Below are positions 46,698 to 54,205 of a stretch of DNA of 64,000 nt, piece by piece. The stretch spans positions 62,001 to 126,000 of the forward strand of contig JALHJZ010000002.1 in NCBI GenBank assembly GCA_022838705.1, in the 5' to 3' direction. Origin of the DNA: Candidatus Bipolaricaulota bacterium. GTDB lineage: Bacteria; Bipolaricaulota; Bipolaricaulia; Bipolaricaulales; Bipolaricaulaceae. Each line of letters begins with the position of its first letter. Positions within the stretch are counted from its first letter, which is position 1. Below the pieces are notes generated by a model. The model saw only the letters and a program-made list of their open reading frames with translations, was not told the DNA's origin and did no database searches. The position numbers and the translations under genes were made by a program.

Positions 46698-47963
46698 ATG
46701 CGCCGATTCTTGCTGGCCGTTGCCGTGTGGATCGCCGCCGTCGTTCCGGCGGGGGGCGAGGTGGTGCGCCTGTCCCTCGACGGAACGGTCAACCCGGCCA
46801 CGAGCTCCTACGTCGTGCGGGGGCTCCGCGAGGCGAGCCGGTCGGGGGCTGAGCTCGCTGTCCTCGTCCTCGATACGCCAGGCGGGCTCGACACGGCGAT
46901 GAAGGAGATCATGGAGGCGATCCTCTCCTCCCCGGTCCCGGTCGTGGTGTGGGTTGGACCGGCGGGGGCACGGGCCGCCTCCGCTGGCACGTTCATCCTC
47001 ATCTCCGCCGACGTGGCCGCGATGGCCCCCGGGACGAGCACCGGCGCGGCCCATCCCGTGGCGCTCGCGGGGGAGACGGTTCCGGAGGACGATCCGACGG
47101 TGCAGAAGGCGCTGAACGACGCTGTGTCCCGGATCCGGTCTGTGGCCGAGCTACGGGGCCGCAACGCCGACTGGGCGGAGCGGGCGGTGCGCGAGTCGGC
47201 GACCGCCACCGCTACTGAGGCCCTCGACCTCGGGGTGATCGAACTCATCGCTGATTCGTTCTCCTCCCTCCTCGCGGCGCTCGATGGCTACACCCTCCCG
47301 GATGGGCGCGTGCTGCACACCGCGGGGCTGCCGGTGCGGGAGATCGGGATGACCCTCCAGGAGAAGTTCTTCTCCTACCTTGCGGATCCGAACCTCGTCT
47401 ACATTCTCCTCCTCCTTGGCCTGTACGGGCTCATCTACGAGTTTTTCACCCCCGGGATCGGGATCGGCCTCGTCGGAGGGGGGATCTCGCTCTTCCTCGC
47501 CATCCTCGGCCTCCAAATCCTCCCCATGAGCTTCGTCGGGATCGGGTTGATTCTGTTCGGGGTCTTGCTCATGGTGCTCGATGCCTTCACCCCCACCAAT
47601 GGGATCCTCACCGTGGGGGGCGTGGTGAGCCTCCTCATCGGATCCTTCTCCCTGTTCGAGCTCGAGGGCACGCCGCTGCGGCTGTCGTGGGGCACGGTCG
47701 CGGCCACGGTGGGGACACTGACCCTGATGTTCCTATTCATCGCCTCAAAGGGGCTCCTGGCCCAGCGGCGGCGGCCGCGGCCGCTCACGACGATGGTCGG
47801 CCTGACCGGGATCGCCAAGGACGATCTCGCACCCGAGGGATGGGTCCTCGTAAAGGGCGAGTATTGGCGGGCCCGGGCCGAGGGCGACCCGATCCGCAAG
47901 GGCGATCGGGTGAGGGTTGTGGATCAGGAGCGATCGCGGCTCATCGTGCGCCGGGAGGAGTAG
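46698..47963 (+). CDS. long-form NfeD membrane protease
   Basis: 421 residues with a signal peptide, a ClpP-fold serine protease domain (residues about 20-210), four to five membrane segments (about 230-360) and the C-terminal NfeD OB domain (GLTGIAKDDLAPEGWVLVKGEYWRA, 47800-47874). The catalytic serine is expected in RAASAGTFI, after the LDTPGGLDTAM oxyanion motif. Long NfeD proteases cleave stomatin/flotillin-like partners and act in membrane quality control. No stomatin gene follows here, which is unusual for this family. Confidence 0.88.
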   Translation: MRRFLLAVAVWIAAVVPAGGEVVRLSLDGTVNPATSSYVVRGLREASRSGAELAVLVLDTPGGLDTAMKEIMEAILSSPVPVVVWVGPAGARAASAGTFILISADVAAMAPGTSTGAAHPVALAGETVPEDDPTVQKALNDAVSRIRSVAELRGRNADWAERAVRESATATATEALDLGVIELIADSFSSLLAALDGYTLPDGRVLHTAGLPVREIGMTLQEKFFSYLADPNLVYILLLLGLYGLIYEFFTPGIGIGLVGGGISLFLAILGLQILPMSFVGIGLILFGVLLMVLDAFTPTNGILTVGGVVSLLIGSFSLFELEGTPLRLSWGTVAATVGTLTLMFLFIASKGLLAQRRRPRPLTTMVGLTGIAKDDLAPEGWVLVKGEYWRARAEGDPIRKGDRVRVVDQERSRLIVRREE

Positions 47964-48079
47964 CTTCGCAGCAAACCCGGGGGCCAACCCGAGTAGCCGC
48001 CCCCTGTTCTCGCCCTGTAAGGGTGGGAGGGAGCCCCGACGGTCCGGTTCTTCCTCTCCCCAGTGGTGAGGGTACGGCG

Positions 48080-48466
48080 TCAGTCTGTATCCTCGGCGAG
48101 CCACTCCTTGAGGCGGGCCTTGATCTTCTTCTCGATCCTGTCACCGAGCTCGTCCCAGTCTAGGTCCTCCTCGGTACCCACCCAGTGGGCGAAGCCGCGC
48201 TTGATCTTATGCTCGATCTCGCGGCCGAAGTCCTCGCTACGGCGCTCACCCCACCACCACGACCGGACCCCCCCCATGCCGATCCCCGTCCAGGCAAGGA
48301 AGAGGGTGATCATGAACCACAGCCCACACGTTTGAAGGTAGGAGAGGGGCTTTGCCAGCTCGAGGTGTCCGACGATGATGCTGTTCCAGAGCATCATGAT
48401 GACCCAGGCAAAGAAGAAGAACGCTGCCACTCCGCCGCTGGTTACGATCCTCCACAGTAACCTCAT
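48080..48466 (-). CDS. two-TM membrane protein with charged C-terminal helix
   Basis: 128 residues from ATG 48466 (GGGAGGTG 6-7 nt upstream; an in-frame GTG at 48475 overlaps the ribosome site). Two membrane segments (about residues 8-28 and 45-65) and an acidic/basic helical tail (WVGTEEDLDWDELGDRIEKKI). A 2TM-plus-charged-tail layout as in small 2TM-domain proteins; I cannot name it. TAGAAT at 48501-48496 is a likely -10. Confidence 0.7.
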   Translation of the reverse strand: MRLLWRIVTSGGVAAFFFFAWVIMMLWNSIIVGHLELAKPLSYLQTCGLWFMITLFLAWTGIGMGGVRSWWWGERRSEDFGREIEHKIKRGFAHWVGTEEDLDWDELGDRIEKKIKARLKEWLAEDTD

Positions 48467-48601
48467 TCGATTCACCTCCCAAGAGCGCTCGCATCATTCT
48501 ACCCCGCGGGCAGCGTCGCGACCCAGTGAGGCCCATTCATCCTCCCCCGCGCACCACCGCCGCAGCGTCAATCGAGCAGCCATCGGGCATGAAGCCCGAC
48601 G

Positions 48602-49789
48602 CTACCGGCGCCGGGGCCAGGCGATCCTCACCCCGCCAAGGTACTCCAGGAACTGCTCGAACCCGTCCCGGATCGCCGGGTGCCGCAGGGGAAGCCCATC
48701 CGGCTCCATCCAGTACCCGAGCACGTGCAGGACCTTGGTCTTGGCGTCGTACCGGCCATCGAACCGCCCCACGAACCGGTCCCGGTGGAGCATGGGGAGC
48801 ACGTAGTACCCGTAGGTGCGCTGGTCAGGCTTCTTGTACACCTCCCACGCGTAGGAGAATCCCCACACCTTGGCCAGGGCATCCCGGCACCACAGGAGGG
48901 GATCGAGGGGGGCAATCATCCGCACGTGCCCGTCGAGCGGGATCGCCTCCGCCGCGCGCAGGACCAGTTCCGCGTCGGGGCGGACGTAGAACGGGGTGCG
49001 TACCCCAGCCACCTGAACCCGCGCCAGATCCCCTTCGTCCACCATCCGTTGGGGTAGCCCATCCGTGCGGGCTTGCTGGAGAAACATCCACGTCTCGGTG
49101 GCCCCACCCGTGGGGAGCAACCCCACCATGTCCACCCGTTTCCGAAGGAGGTAGCGCAGGAGATCTTCCCCGCGCGGGATGGGGCAGGCGAGGACCGTCG
49201 GTGGAACGACCCGTTCCGTGAGATCGAAGTAGCGCCGGTAGTTTGTGCGGTGGGAGACGGAGAGCCGACCCCGGTTCCATAGGACCTCGAGCGCAGCCCC
49301 GGCGGCGTGGGTCGTCTTCCAGCCCCGATGGGCTCCCTGCGCGACCGAGAGCTCCTTCAATTCCGCTGTGGAGAGGGGGCCGCTCTTTCGCACCGCCGCG
49401 AGGACCGCATCCTTCGCCCCCGGATGATCGCGATCGAGCTCCTCCTCGCGCCGCTGCTCCCACCGCTCCCCGCCCGCCTCCATGAGCGCCCGAAAGTATG
49501 GGAACTCGGCGATGGGGATCGCACATAGCATCTTGTCCCAGTACTCAAACCCCAGCCGCTTGTGGTGCAGGAGGTCGAGGAACATCCCCGGATGCGTTCC
49601 CCCCACGCGGGACTGGAGGACGAGGTCGTGGTTCCGTCCCAGGATCGGGAGCGGATCGAGCTGCACCGCCCGGAGGTCCCGGAACACCTCGCAGATCCCG
49701 TCCTCACCCGCGGGGTAGCGCGTTCCGTGCAGTCCGACGGCGGCAAGCTGGTAGAGGCGCGCCTCTTCCCGCGACCAGGTCAGTGCCAT
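48602..49789 (-). CDS. YcaQ/AlkX-type winged-helix DNA glycosylase
   Basis: 395 residues of the HTH_42 (DUF1006) family. E. coli YcaQ unhooks DNA interstrand crosslinks and needs a QxD motif; here it is Gln43-Leu-Asp45 in AVQLDPLPIL. The C-terminal block around DPLLWCRDALAKVWGFSYAWEVY and GRFDGRYDAKTKVL is also conserved in the family. ATG 49789 sits 6 nt after a TAGAGT box, with no ribosome site. Divergent from the Type IIG gene and close to mrfB-mrfA. Confidence 0.85.
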   Translation of the reverse strand: MALTWSREEARLYQLAAVGLHGTRYPAGEDGICEVFRDLRAVQLDPLPILGRNHDLVLQSRVGGTHPGMFLDLLHHKRLGFEYWDKMLCAIPIAEFPYFRALMEAGGERWEQRREEELDRDHPGAKDAVLAAVRKSGPLSTAELKELSVAQGAHRGWKTTHAAGAALEVLWNRGRLSVSHRTNYRRYFDLTERVVPPTVLACPIPRGEDLLRYLLRKRVDMVGLLPTGGATETWMFLQQARTDGLPQRMVDEGDLARVQVAGVRTPFYVRPDAELVLRAAEAIPLDGHVRMIAPLDPLLWCRDALAKVWGFSYAWEVYKKPDQRTYGYYVLPMLHRDRFVGRFDGRYDAKTKVLHVLGYWMEPDGLPLRHPAIRDGFEQFLEYLGGVRIAWPRRR

Positions 49790-49795
49790 GGCTCG

Positions 49796-49871
49796 ACTCT
49801 AGCGGGGACGCGGGAGTCCGGCCAACCGGGGTCCGTCCACTGTTGGCGATAGTGACAGCTCTCTCTATACT
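49796..49871. promoter_or_regulatory. divergent leaderless promoters for YcaQ and Type IIG genes
   Basis: Minus strand: TTGGCC (49825-49820), 18-nt spacer, TAGAGT (49801-49796), 6 nt to ATG 49789. Plus strand: TTGGCG (49843-49848), 17-nt spacer, TATACT (49866-49871), 7 nt to ATG 49879. The two -35 boxes are 17 nt apart, so both could be controlled from one site. Confidence 0.6.
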
Positions 49872-49878
49872 CCTCCCG

Positions 49879-52800
49879 ATGCTGAGCCCCAGGGACATCC
49901 AGCGAACCGTGGAGGATCACGCCCGGAAGATCGTCGCGGTGCTTGCAGCCCTTCCTCCTGACTGCAACGAAGCTGAACTCCGCCACCGGGTCCAACCGGT
50001 CCTGCAGGGGTTCGCCGCGGCGATCGGCCTGACCGCGCACGAGCGCGACGAGTACGTCGTCGCCGAAGGGACGAGGGCGGACGCGATCTTCGGCCGGCTG
50101 GTGATCGAGTTCAAGCGCCCAGGCTCCCTCGCCGCGCCGCGAGCGCTTGCGGCGGCGCGCGATCAGGTGGCCCAGTACATGCACTCCATCGCCGAGCAGG
50201 AAGGCCACCCCCGGCTGGGGGGCGTCGTGTTCGATGGCCATCACCTCGCCTTCGTCCGGTTGCGCGACGGCCGCGTGGCGTTCGAGCCCCTTCGCCCCGC
50301 TGAAGAACCGGCCCTCGCCGACCTCCTGTGGTGGCTCGCCGGCCTCACCGGAACCGCGCTCACCGCGGAAAACCTCGCCCGCGACTTCGGCACCGATCAC
50401 CCCCGGAGCCGGGAGGCCATCGCGGCCCTCGATTCCGCCCTCACCCGGGCCGTGCTCACCGATCCTGAGGGGATGGTGGCGAAGCTCTTTCAGCAGTGGA
50501 AGCTCTTCTTCTCCGAGGCGATTGACTACCAGGAGGCGTTCGGGGGGCGCAAGCTCGGACCCCTCAAGGAGTGGGCCGCCAAGGCCGGGCTCGAGATCGG
50601 GACCCCGGACGAGGCGGAACGGTTCTTCTTCGCCCTGCATACCTACTTCGCCCTTCTCGTCAAGCTCATCGCGTGGCTCGCCCTCTCCCGCCACCTTGGC
50701 CCACGGGTCGGCGCTCCGCTCTTCGAGGAGCTGGATCGGGCCTCGTCCTCCTCCCTCCTCGCCCACCTCCGGAAGATGGAGCAGGGCGGCGTGTTCCGCG
50801 AGTTTGGGATCGAGAACCTGCTCGAAGGTGACTTCTTCGCGTGGTACCTCTATGCCTACGGTGAGGCCGTCGAGGCGGCCGTGCGGGCGCTGGTGTCGCG
50901 CCTGGAGGAGTACGACCCGACCACGTTGCGAATAGATCCCGACGAAACGCGCGACCTTCTCAAAAAGCTCTACCACTACCTCCTCCCGCGCGAGGTGCGG
51001 CACAACCTGGGCGAGTACTACACGCCGGACTGGCTCGCCCAACGCCTCCTGGAGCAGGTGGACCAGGAGTTCTTCGACGACCACGAGGCGGCGATCCGTC
51101 GCCAGCGGCCGCGGATCGGGGAGCTCCGCTGGCTCGACCCGGCCTGCGGGTCGGGGACGTTCCTCGTCCTCCTCCTCAAGCGCTACCGCGAGCTCGGGGA
51201 GAGGCTCATGATCCCGGAGAGCGAGCTCCTGCACACGGTCCTCGCGAACGTAGTTGGGTTCGACATCAACCCCCTGGCGGTGATCACCGCCCGCGTGAAC
51301 TTCCTCCTCGCCCTCGGCGACCTCCTCGAACACCGGCGCGGGCCAATCACGATCCCCGTGTACCTCGCCGACTCCGTGCTTCTGCCCGAGATGGGCCACG
51401 ACCTCGAATCGTCAGGGCTGTACCAGGTGCGGACATCGGTGGGTTTGTTCGCCGTGCCGGAGGCTGTGTTCGCCCAGGGGCGCCTGGGCCGGTTCTGCTC
51501 GATCCTCGAGGACGCGGTGCGGGCGAGGGAGAGCCCAGATGCCTTCCTGGACAAGGTGACGGGGCAACTCAACCTCTCCACAACCGACCGGGCCGCCGTG
51601 GCTCCCCCGTTACGCGCCCTCTACGCCCAGCTCCTCGACCTACACCAGAGGGGCCTTGATGGGCTTTGGGCGCGGCTCCTCCTCAACAACTTCGCCCCGC
51701 TCACCGTGGGAGAGTTCGACTACGTGGTGGGGAATCCCCCGTGGGTGAACTGGGAGCACCTCCCAGATGGGTACCGTGGCGACACGAAAAGGCTGTGGGA
51801 CCGATATGGCCTCTTCCCTCACACAGGAATGGATGTGATCCTCGGCAAGGGAAAGAAGGACATCTCCATGCTCATGACCTACGTGGCCATGGACAAGTTC
51901 CTCCAGCCCAAGGGGAAGCTCGGGTTCGTAATCACGCAGTCCCTGTTCAAGACCGCGGGAGCCGGGCAAGGATTCCGCCGGTTCCGCATCGGAGAGAAGG
52001 GTGCCCCGTTGGGCGTGGTTCACGTGGACGACATGGTGGATCTGAAACCGTTCGAGGGGGCGTCGAACCGCACCGCGGTGATGGTGATCGAGAAGGGGAG
52101 AGAGACACACTACCCCGTGCCCTACACCGTGTGGAGGAAGAAGAAGGGAGCGCGGTTCTCCTACGACTCGACCCTCGACGACGTCAAGTCCGCCACCCAG
52201 CTCCTCGACCAGAAGGCGGAGCCGGTGGATCCCGCTGACCCCACCTCCCCGTGGCTCACCGCCGACAAGTTCGCCCTGGCCGCGGTGAAGAAGGTCCTCG
52301 GGAAGTCCGACTACACCGCCCATGCCGGCGCCTACACTGGAGGGGCAAACGGCGTGTACTGGGTGCGCATCCTCGAGACGCGGGCCGACGGGCTGGTCGT
52401 GGTGGAGAACATCACTGAAGGGGCGAAGCGCGAGGTCCCGCAGGTAACCGCGGTCCTTGAACCGGACCTCCTCTACCCCCTCCTCCGCGGCCGGGACGTT
52501 GCGCGCTGGCGTGCTGAACCTTCGGCCCACATCTTGATGGTTCAGGACCCCCAAACGCGGCGCGGGATCCCCGAGGAGGACCTCAAGGCGCGCTACCCCA
52601 AGACATGGGAGTACCTCAACCGGTTTGAGCAGGTCCTCCGAGAACGCGCCGCGTTCAAGCGCTACTTCACTCGCCGGGACAAGACAGGCAAGGTGATAGA
52701 CACGGGTCCGTTCTACTCCATGTTTGACGTCGGCGACTACACCTTCGCCCCGTGGAAGGTGGTGTGGACGAGGATCGCGAAGATTGCAGCCGCTATAGTG

Positions 52801-53229
52801 GGTCCCGCGAACCGGAAGCCCGCGATCCCCCAAGAGACGATTACTCTTGTGGATTGCCAATCCGAGCTTGAAGCTTGCTACATCGCCGCGTTGGTCAACA
52901 GCGATCTGTTCCAGTTCGCTGCAATCTCGTACAGTCAAAAGGGCGGCAAGAGCATGGGCTCCATGCACATCCTCGAACACATCCGCATTCCGAAGTACGA
53001 CCCGGCTGATCCGGGGCACCGAGCGCTCGCTGCGGCATCCCAGGAGGCCCACGCCGCGGCTGCCCAGGGCGACACCGACCGCCTGGCCGCGATCGAGGCC
53101 CAGGTGGACTCCCTCGCCGCAAGGCTCTGGGGCCTCACCGACCGCGAACTCGCCTCCCTCCGCCGTGGCCTTCCACGGGAGCTCCCCCGCGGTGCCCCCG
53201 CGCGACCGGATGAGGAACAGGGCCTATAA
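49879..53229 (+). CDS. Type IIG restriction endonuclease / N6-adenine methyltransferase
   Basis: 1,116 residues in one chain. The N-terminus has a PD-(D/E)xK-like nuclease site (Glu in EAELRHRVQPVL, then RADAIFGRLVIEFKRPG, Lys near residue 78). A helical region follows, then methyltransferase motif X (GEYYTPDWLAQRLLEQV), motif I LDPACGSGTFLV near residue 419 and motif IV NPPWV near residue 618, which indicates N6-adenine methylation. The C-terminal part (about 700-1080) should be the target-recognition domain. The protein both reads and cuts its site, so no separate R, M or S gene is needed. The recognition sequence cannot be predicted. BREX PglX is an alternative, but no other BREX genes are present. 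Its stop codon lies inside the -10 box of mrfB. Confidence 0.83.
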   Translation: MLSPRDIQRTVEDHARKIVAVLAALPPDCNEAELRHRVQPVLQGFAAAIGLTAHERDEYVVAEGTRADAIFGRLVIEFKRPGSLAAPRALAAARDQVAQYMHSIAEQEGHPRLGGVVFDGHHLAFVRLRDGRVAFEPLRPAEEPALADLLWWLAGLTGTALTAENLARDFGTDHPRSREAIAALDSALTRAVLTDPEGMVAKLFQQWKLFFSEAIDYQEAFGGRKLGPLKEWAAKAGLEIGTPDEAERFFFALHTYFALLVKLIAWLALSRHLGPRVGAPLFEELDRASSSSLLAHLRKMEQGGVFREFGIENLLEGDFFAWYLYAYGEAVEAAVRALVSRLEEYDPTTLRIDPDETRDLLKKLYHYLLPREVRHNLGEYYTPDWLAQRLLEQVDQEFFDDHEAAIRRQRPRIGELRWLDPACGSGTFLVLLLKRYRELGERLMIPESELLHTVLANVVGFDINPLAVITARVNFLLALGDLLEHRRGPITIPVYLADSVLLPEMGHDLESSGLYQVRTSVGLFAVPEAVFAQGRLGRFCSILEDAVRARESPDAFLDKVTGQLNLSTTDRAAVAPPLRALYAQLLDLHQRGLDGLWARLLLNNFAPLTVGEFDYVVGNPPWVNWEHLPDGYRGDTKRLWDRYGLFPHTGMDVILGKGKKDISMLMTYVAMDKFLQPKGKLGFVITQSLFKTAGAGQGFRRFRIGEKGAPLGVVHVDDMVDLKPFEGASNRTAVMVIEKGRETHYPVPYTVWRKKKGARFSYDSTLDDVKSATQLLDQKAEPVDPADPTSPWLTADKFALAAVKKVLGKSDYTAHAGAYTGGANGVYWVRILETRADGLVVVENITEGAKREVPQVTAVLEPDLLYPLLRGRDVARWRAEPSAHILMVQDPQTRRGIPEEDLKARYPKTWEYLNRFEQVLRERAAFKRYFTRRDKTGKVIDTGPFYSMFDVGDYTFAPWKVVWTRIAKIAAAIVGPANRKPAIPQETITLVDCQSELEACYIAALVNSDLFQFAAISYSQKGGKSMGSMHILEHIRIPKYDPADPGHRALAAASQEAHAAAAQGDTDRLAAIEAQVDSLAARLWGLTDRELASLRRGLPRELPRGAPARPDEEQGL

Positions 53230-53230
53230 T
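53225..53230 (+). promoter_or_regulatory. -10 box of mrfB overlapping the Type IIG stop codon
   Basis: A consensus TATAAT that contains the preceding gene's TAA, ending 6 nt before GTG 53237. No clear -35 box within the upstream coding sequence. Confidence 0.45.
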
Positions 53231-53236
53231 TCCGGT

Positions 53237-54205
53237 GTGGACGAGAAGCGGTACCTCGCCAGCCTGGCCCGCGCGTTCGGGGGAGCAGGGGTGGCCCCGG
53301 CCATCCCCCCAGCCGCGCCGGTCCCCCTCGGAGCGGGCGAGGAGGTGCCAACGGCGTACGGTCCTTGCCTCGCCCTCGTCTCGGCCCATCCAGCGCGTCT
53401 CGCGTTCCCCGACCGGTCGCTCTCCACGGAGGCGGTGGCCCAGGCGTTCTCGCTCCTGTTCGGGATCGGGCCGGTGCGAGAGGGGGGGCTGCGGGCAGCG
53501 GGCGCCCGCACGTTCGCCGACCTCGCCGCCCATCCCCGGTACGGCCCGCAGGCCCGCGGCTGGCTGTCCGCCCTCGCCCGTGGCGACCTCGCCCTTCTCC
53601 ACGACGGGATCTCGCGGCGGTTCTCACCGTCGCACGACCTCCTCTTGCACCTCCTTGCGTTCGCCGACCGGGAGGACCTCGTGTTCCTCGATATCGAGAC
53701 CCTGGGGCTCTCCTCTCTCCCGGCGTTCCTCATCGGCATCGGCCGGCTGAACGGCGACGGGATCGAGGTCCGTCAGTACCTCGCCCGCACGCTGGGGGAG
53801 GAGCCAGCGATCCTCTCCGCCCTGCGGGAGGAGCTCCCTCCCCAGCCGATCGTCATCTCCTACAACGGGAAGGCCTACGACTGGAACCACCTCCGCGGCC
53901 GGTGTGCCTATCACGGGCTGGGCCCGCTGCCGGAGCCGGTGCACCTCGACCTCCTCTTCTTCGCCCGCCGGCGGTGGGGAGGGGAGCTTCACGACTGCTC
54001 GCTCGGCGCGGTGGAGAGGGCCGTGCTCGGGGTCGAGCGGGAGCTCGACGTGCCGGGGGAGTACGTCCCCGCCCTCTACGAAAACTACCTCCGCACGGGA
54101 TCGGCGGCGAGCCTCCTCCCCGTGATCGCCCACAATCGGGAGGATGTCCTCACCCTGACCAGGCTCCTCTCCGTCCTCCTCGACCGGGTGACCCGCCCTG
54201 GCTGA
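53237..54205 (+). CDS. mrfB: MrfB/YprB-like exonuclease
   Basis: 322 residues of the YprB RNase H-like family. DEDD-type metal residues: FLDIETLGL near residue 152, SYNGKAYDWNHLRGR, and a late AHNREDVLTLTRLL. In Bacillus subtilis MrfB (YprB) works with helicase MrfA (YprA) in repair of mitomycin C damage. Here the helicase gene follows with an overlapping start, as in Bacillus. GTG 53237 is in frame with the family and closest to the -10 box. Confidence 0.87.
   Translation: MDEKRYLASLARAFGGAGVAPAIPPAAPVPLGAGEEVPTAYGPCLALVSAHPARLAFPDRSLSTEAVAQAFSLLFGIGPVREGGLRAAGARTFADLAAHPRYGPQARGWLSALARGDLALLHDGISRRFSPSHDLLLHLLAFADREDLVFLDIETLGLSSLPAFLIGIGRLNGDGIEVRQYLARTLGEEPAILSALREELPPQPIVISYNGKAYDWNHLRGRCAYHGLGPLPEPVHLDLLFFARRRWGGELHDCSLGAVERAVLGVERELDVPGEYVPALYENYLRTGSAASLLPVIAHNREDVLTLTRLLSVLLDRVTRPG

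Noticed and set aside
49879..53229. BREX phage-defence system based on a PglX-like methylase
   Set aside because: The protein has its own nuclease site, and none of the brxA, brxB, brxC, pglZ or brxL genes is nearby.
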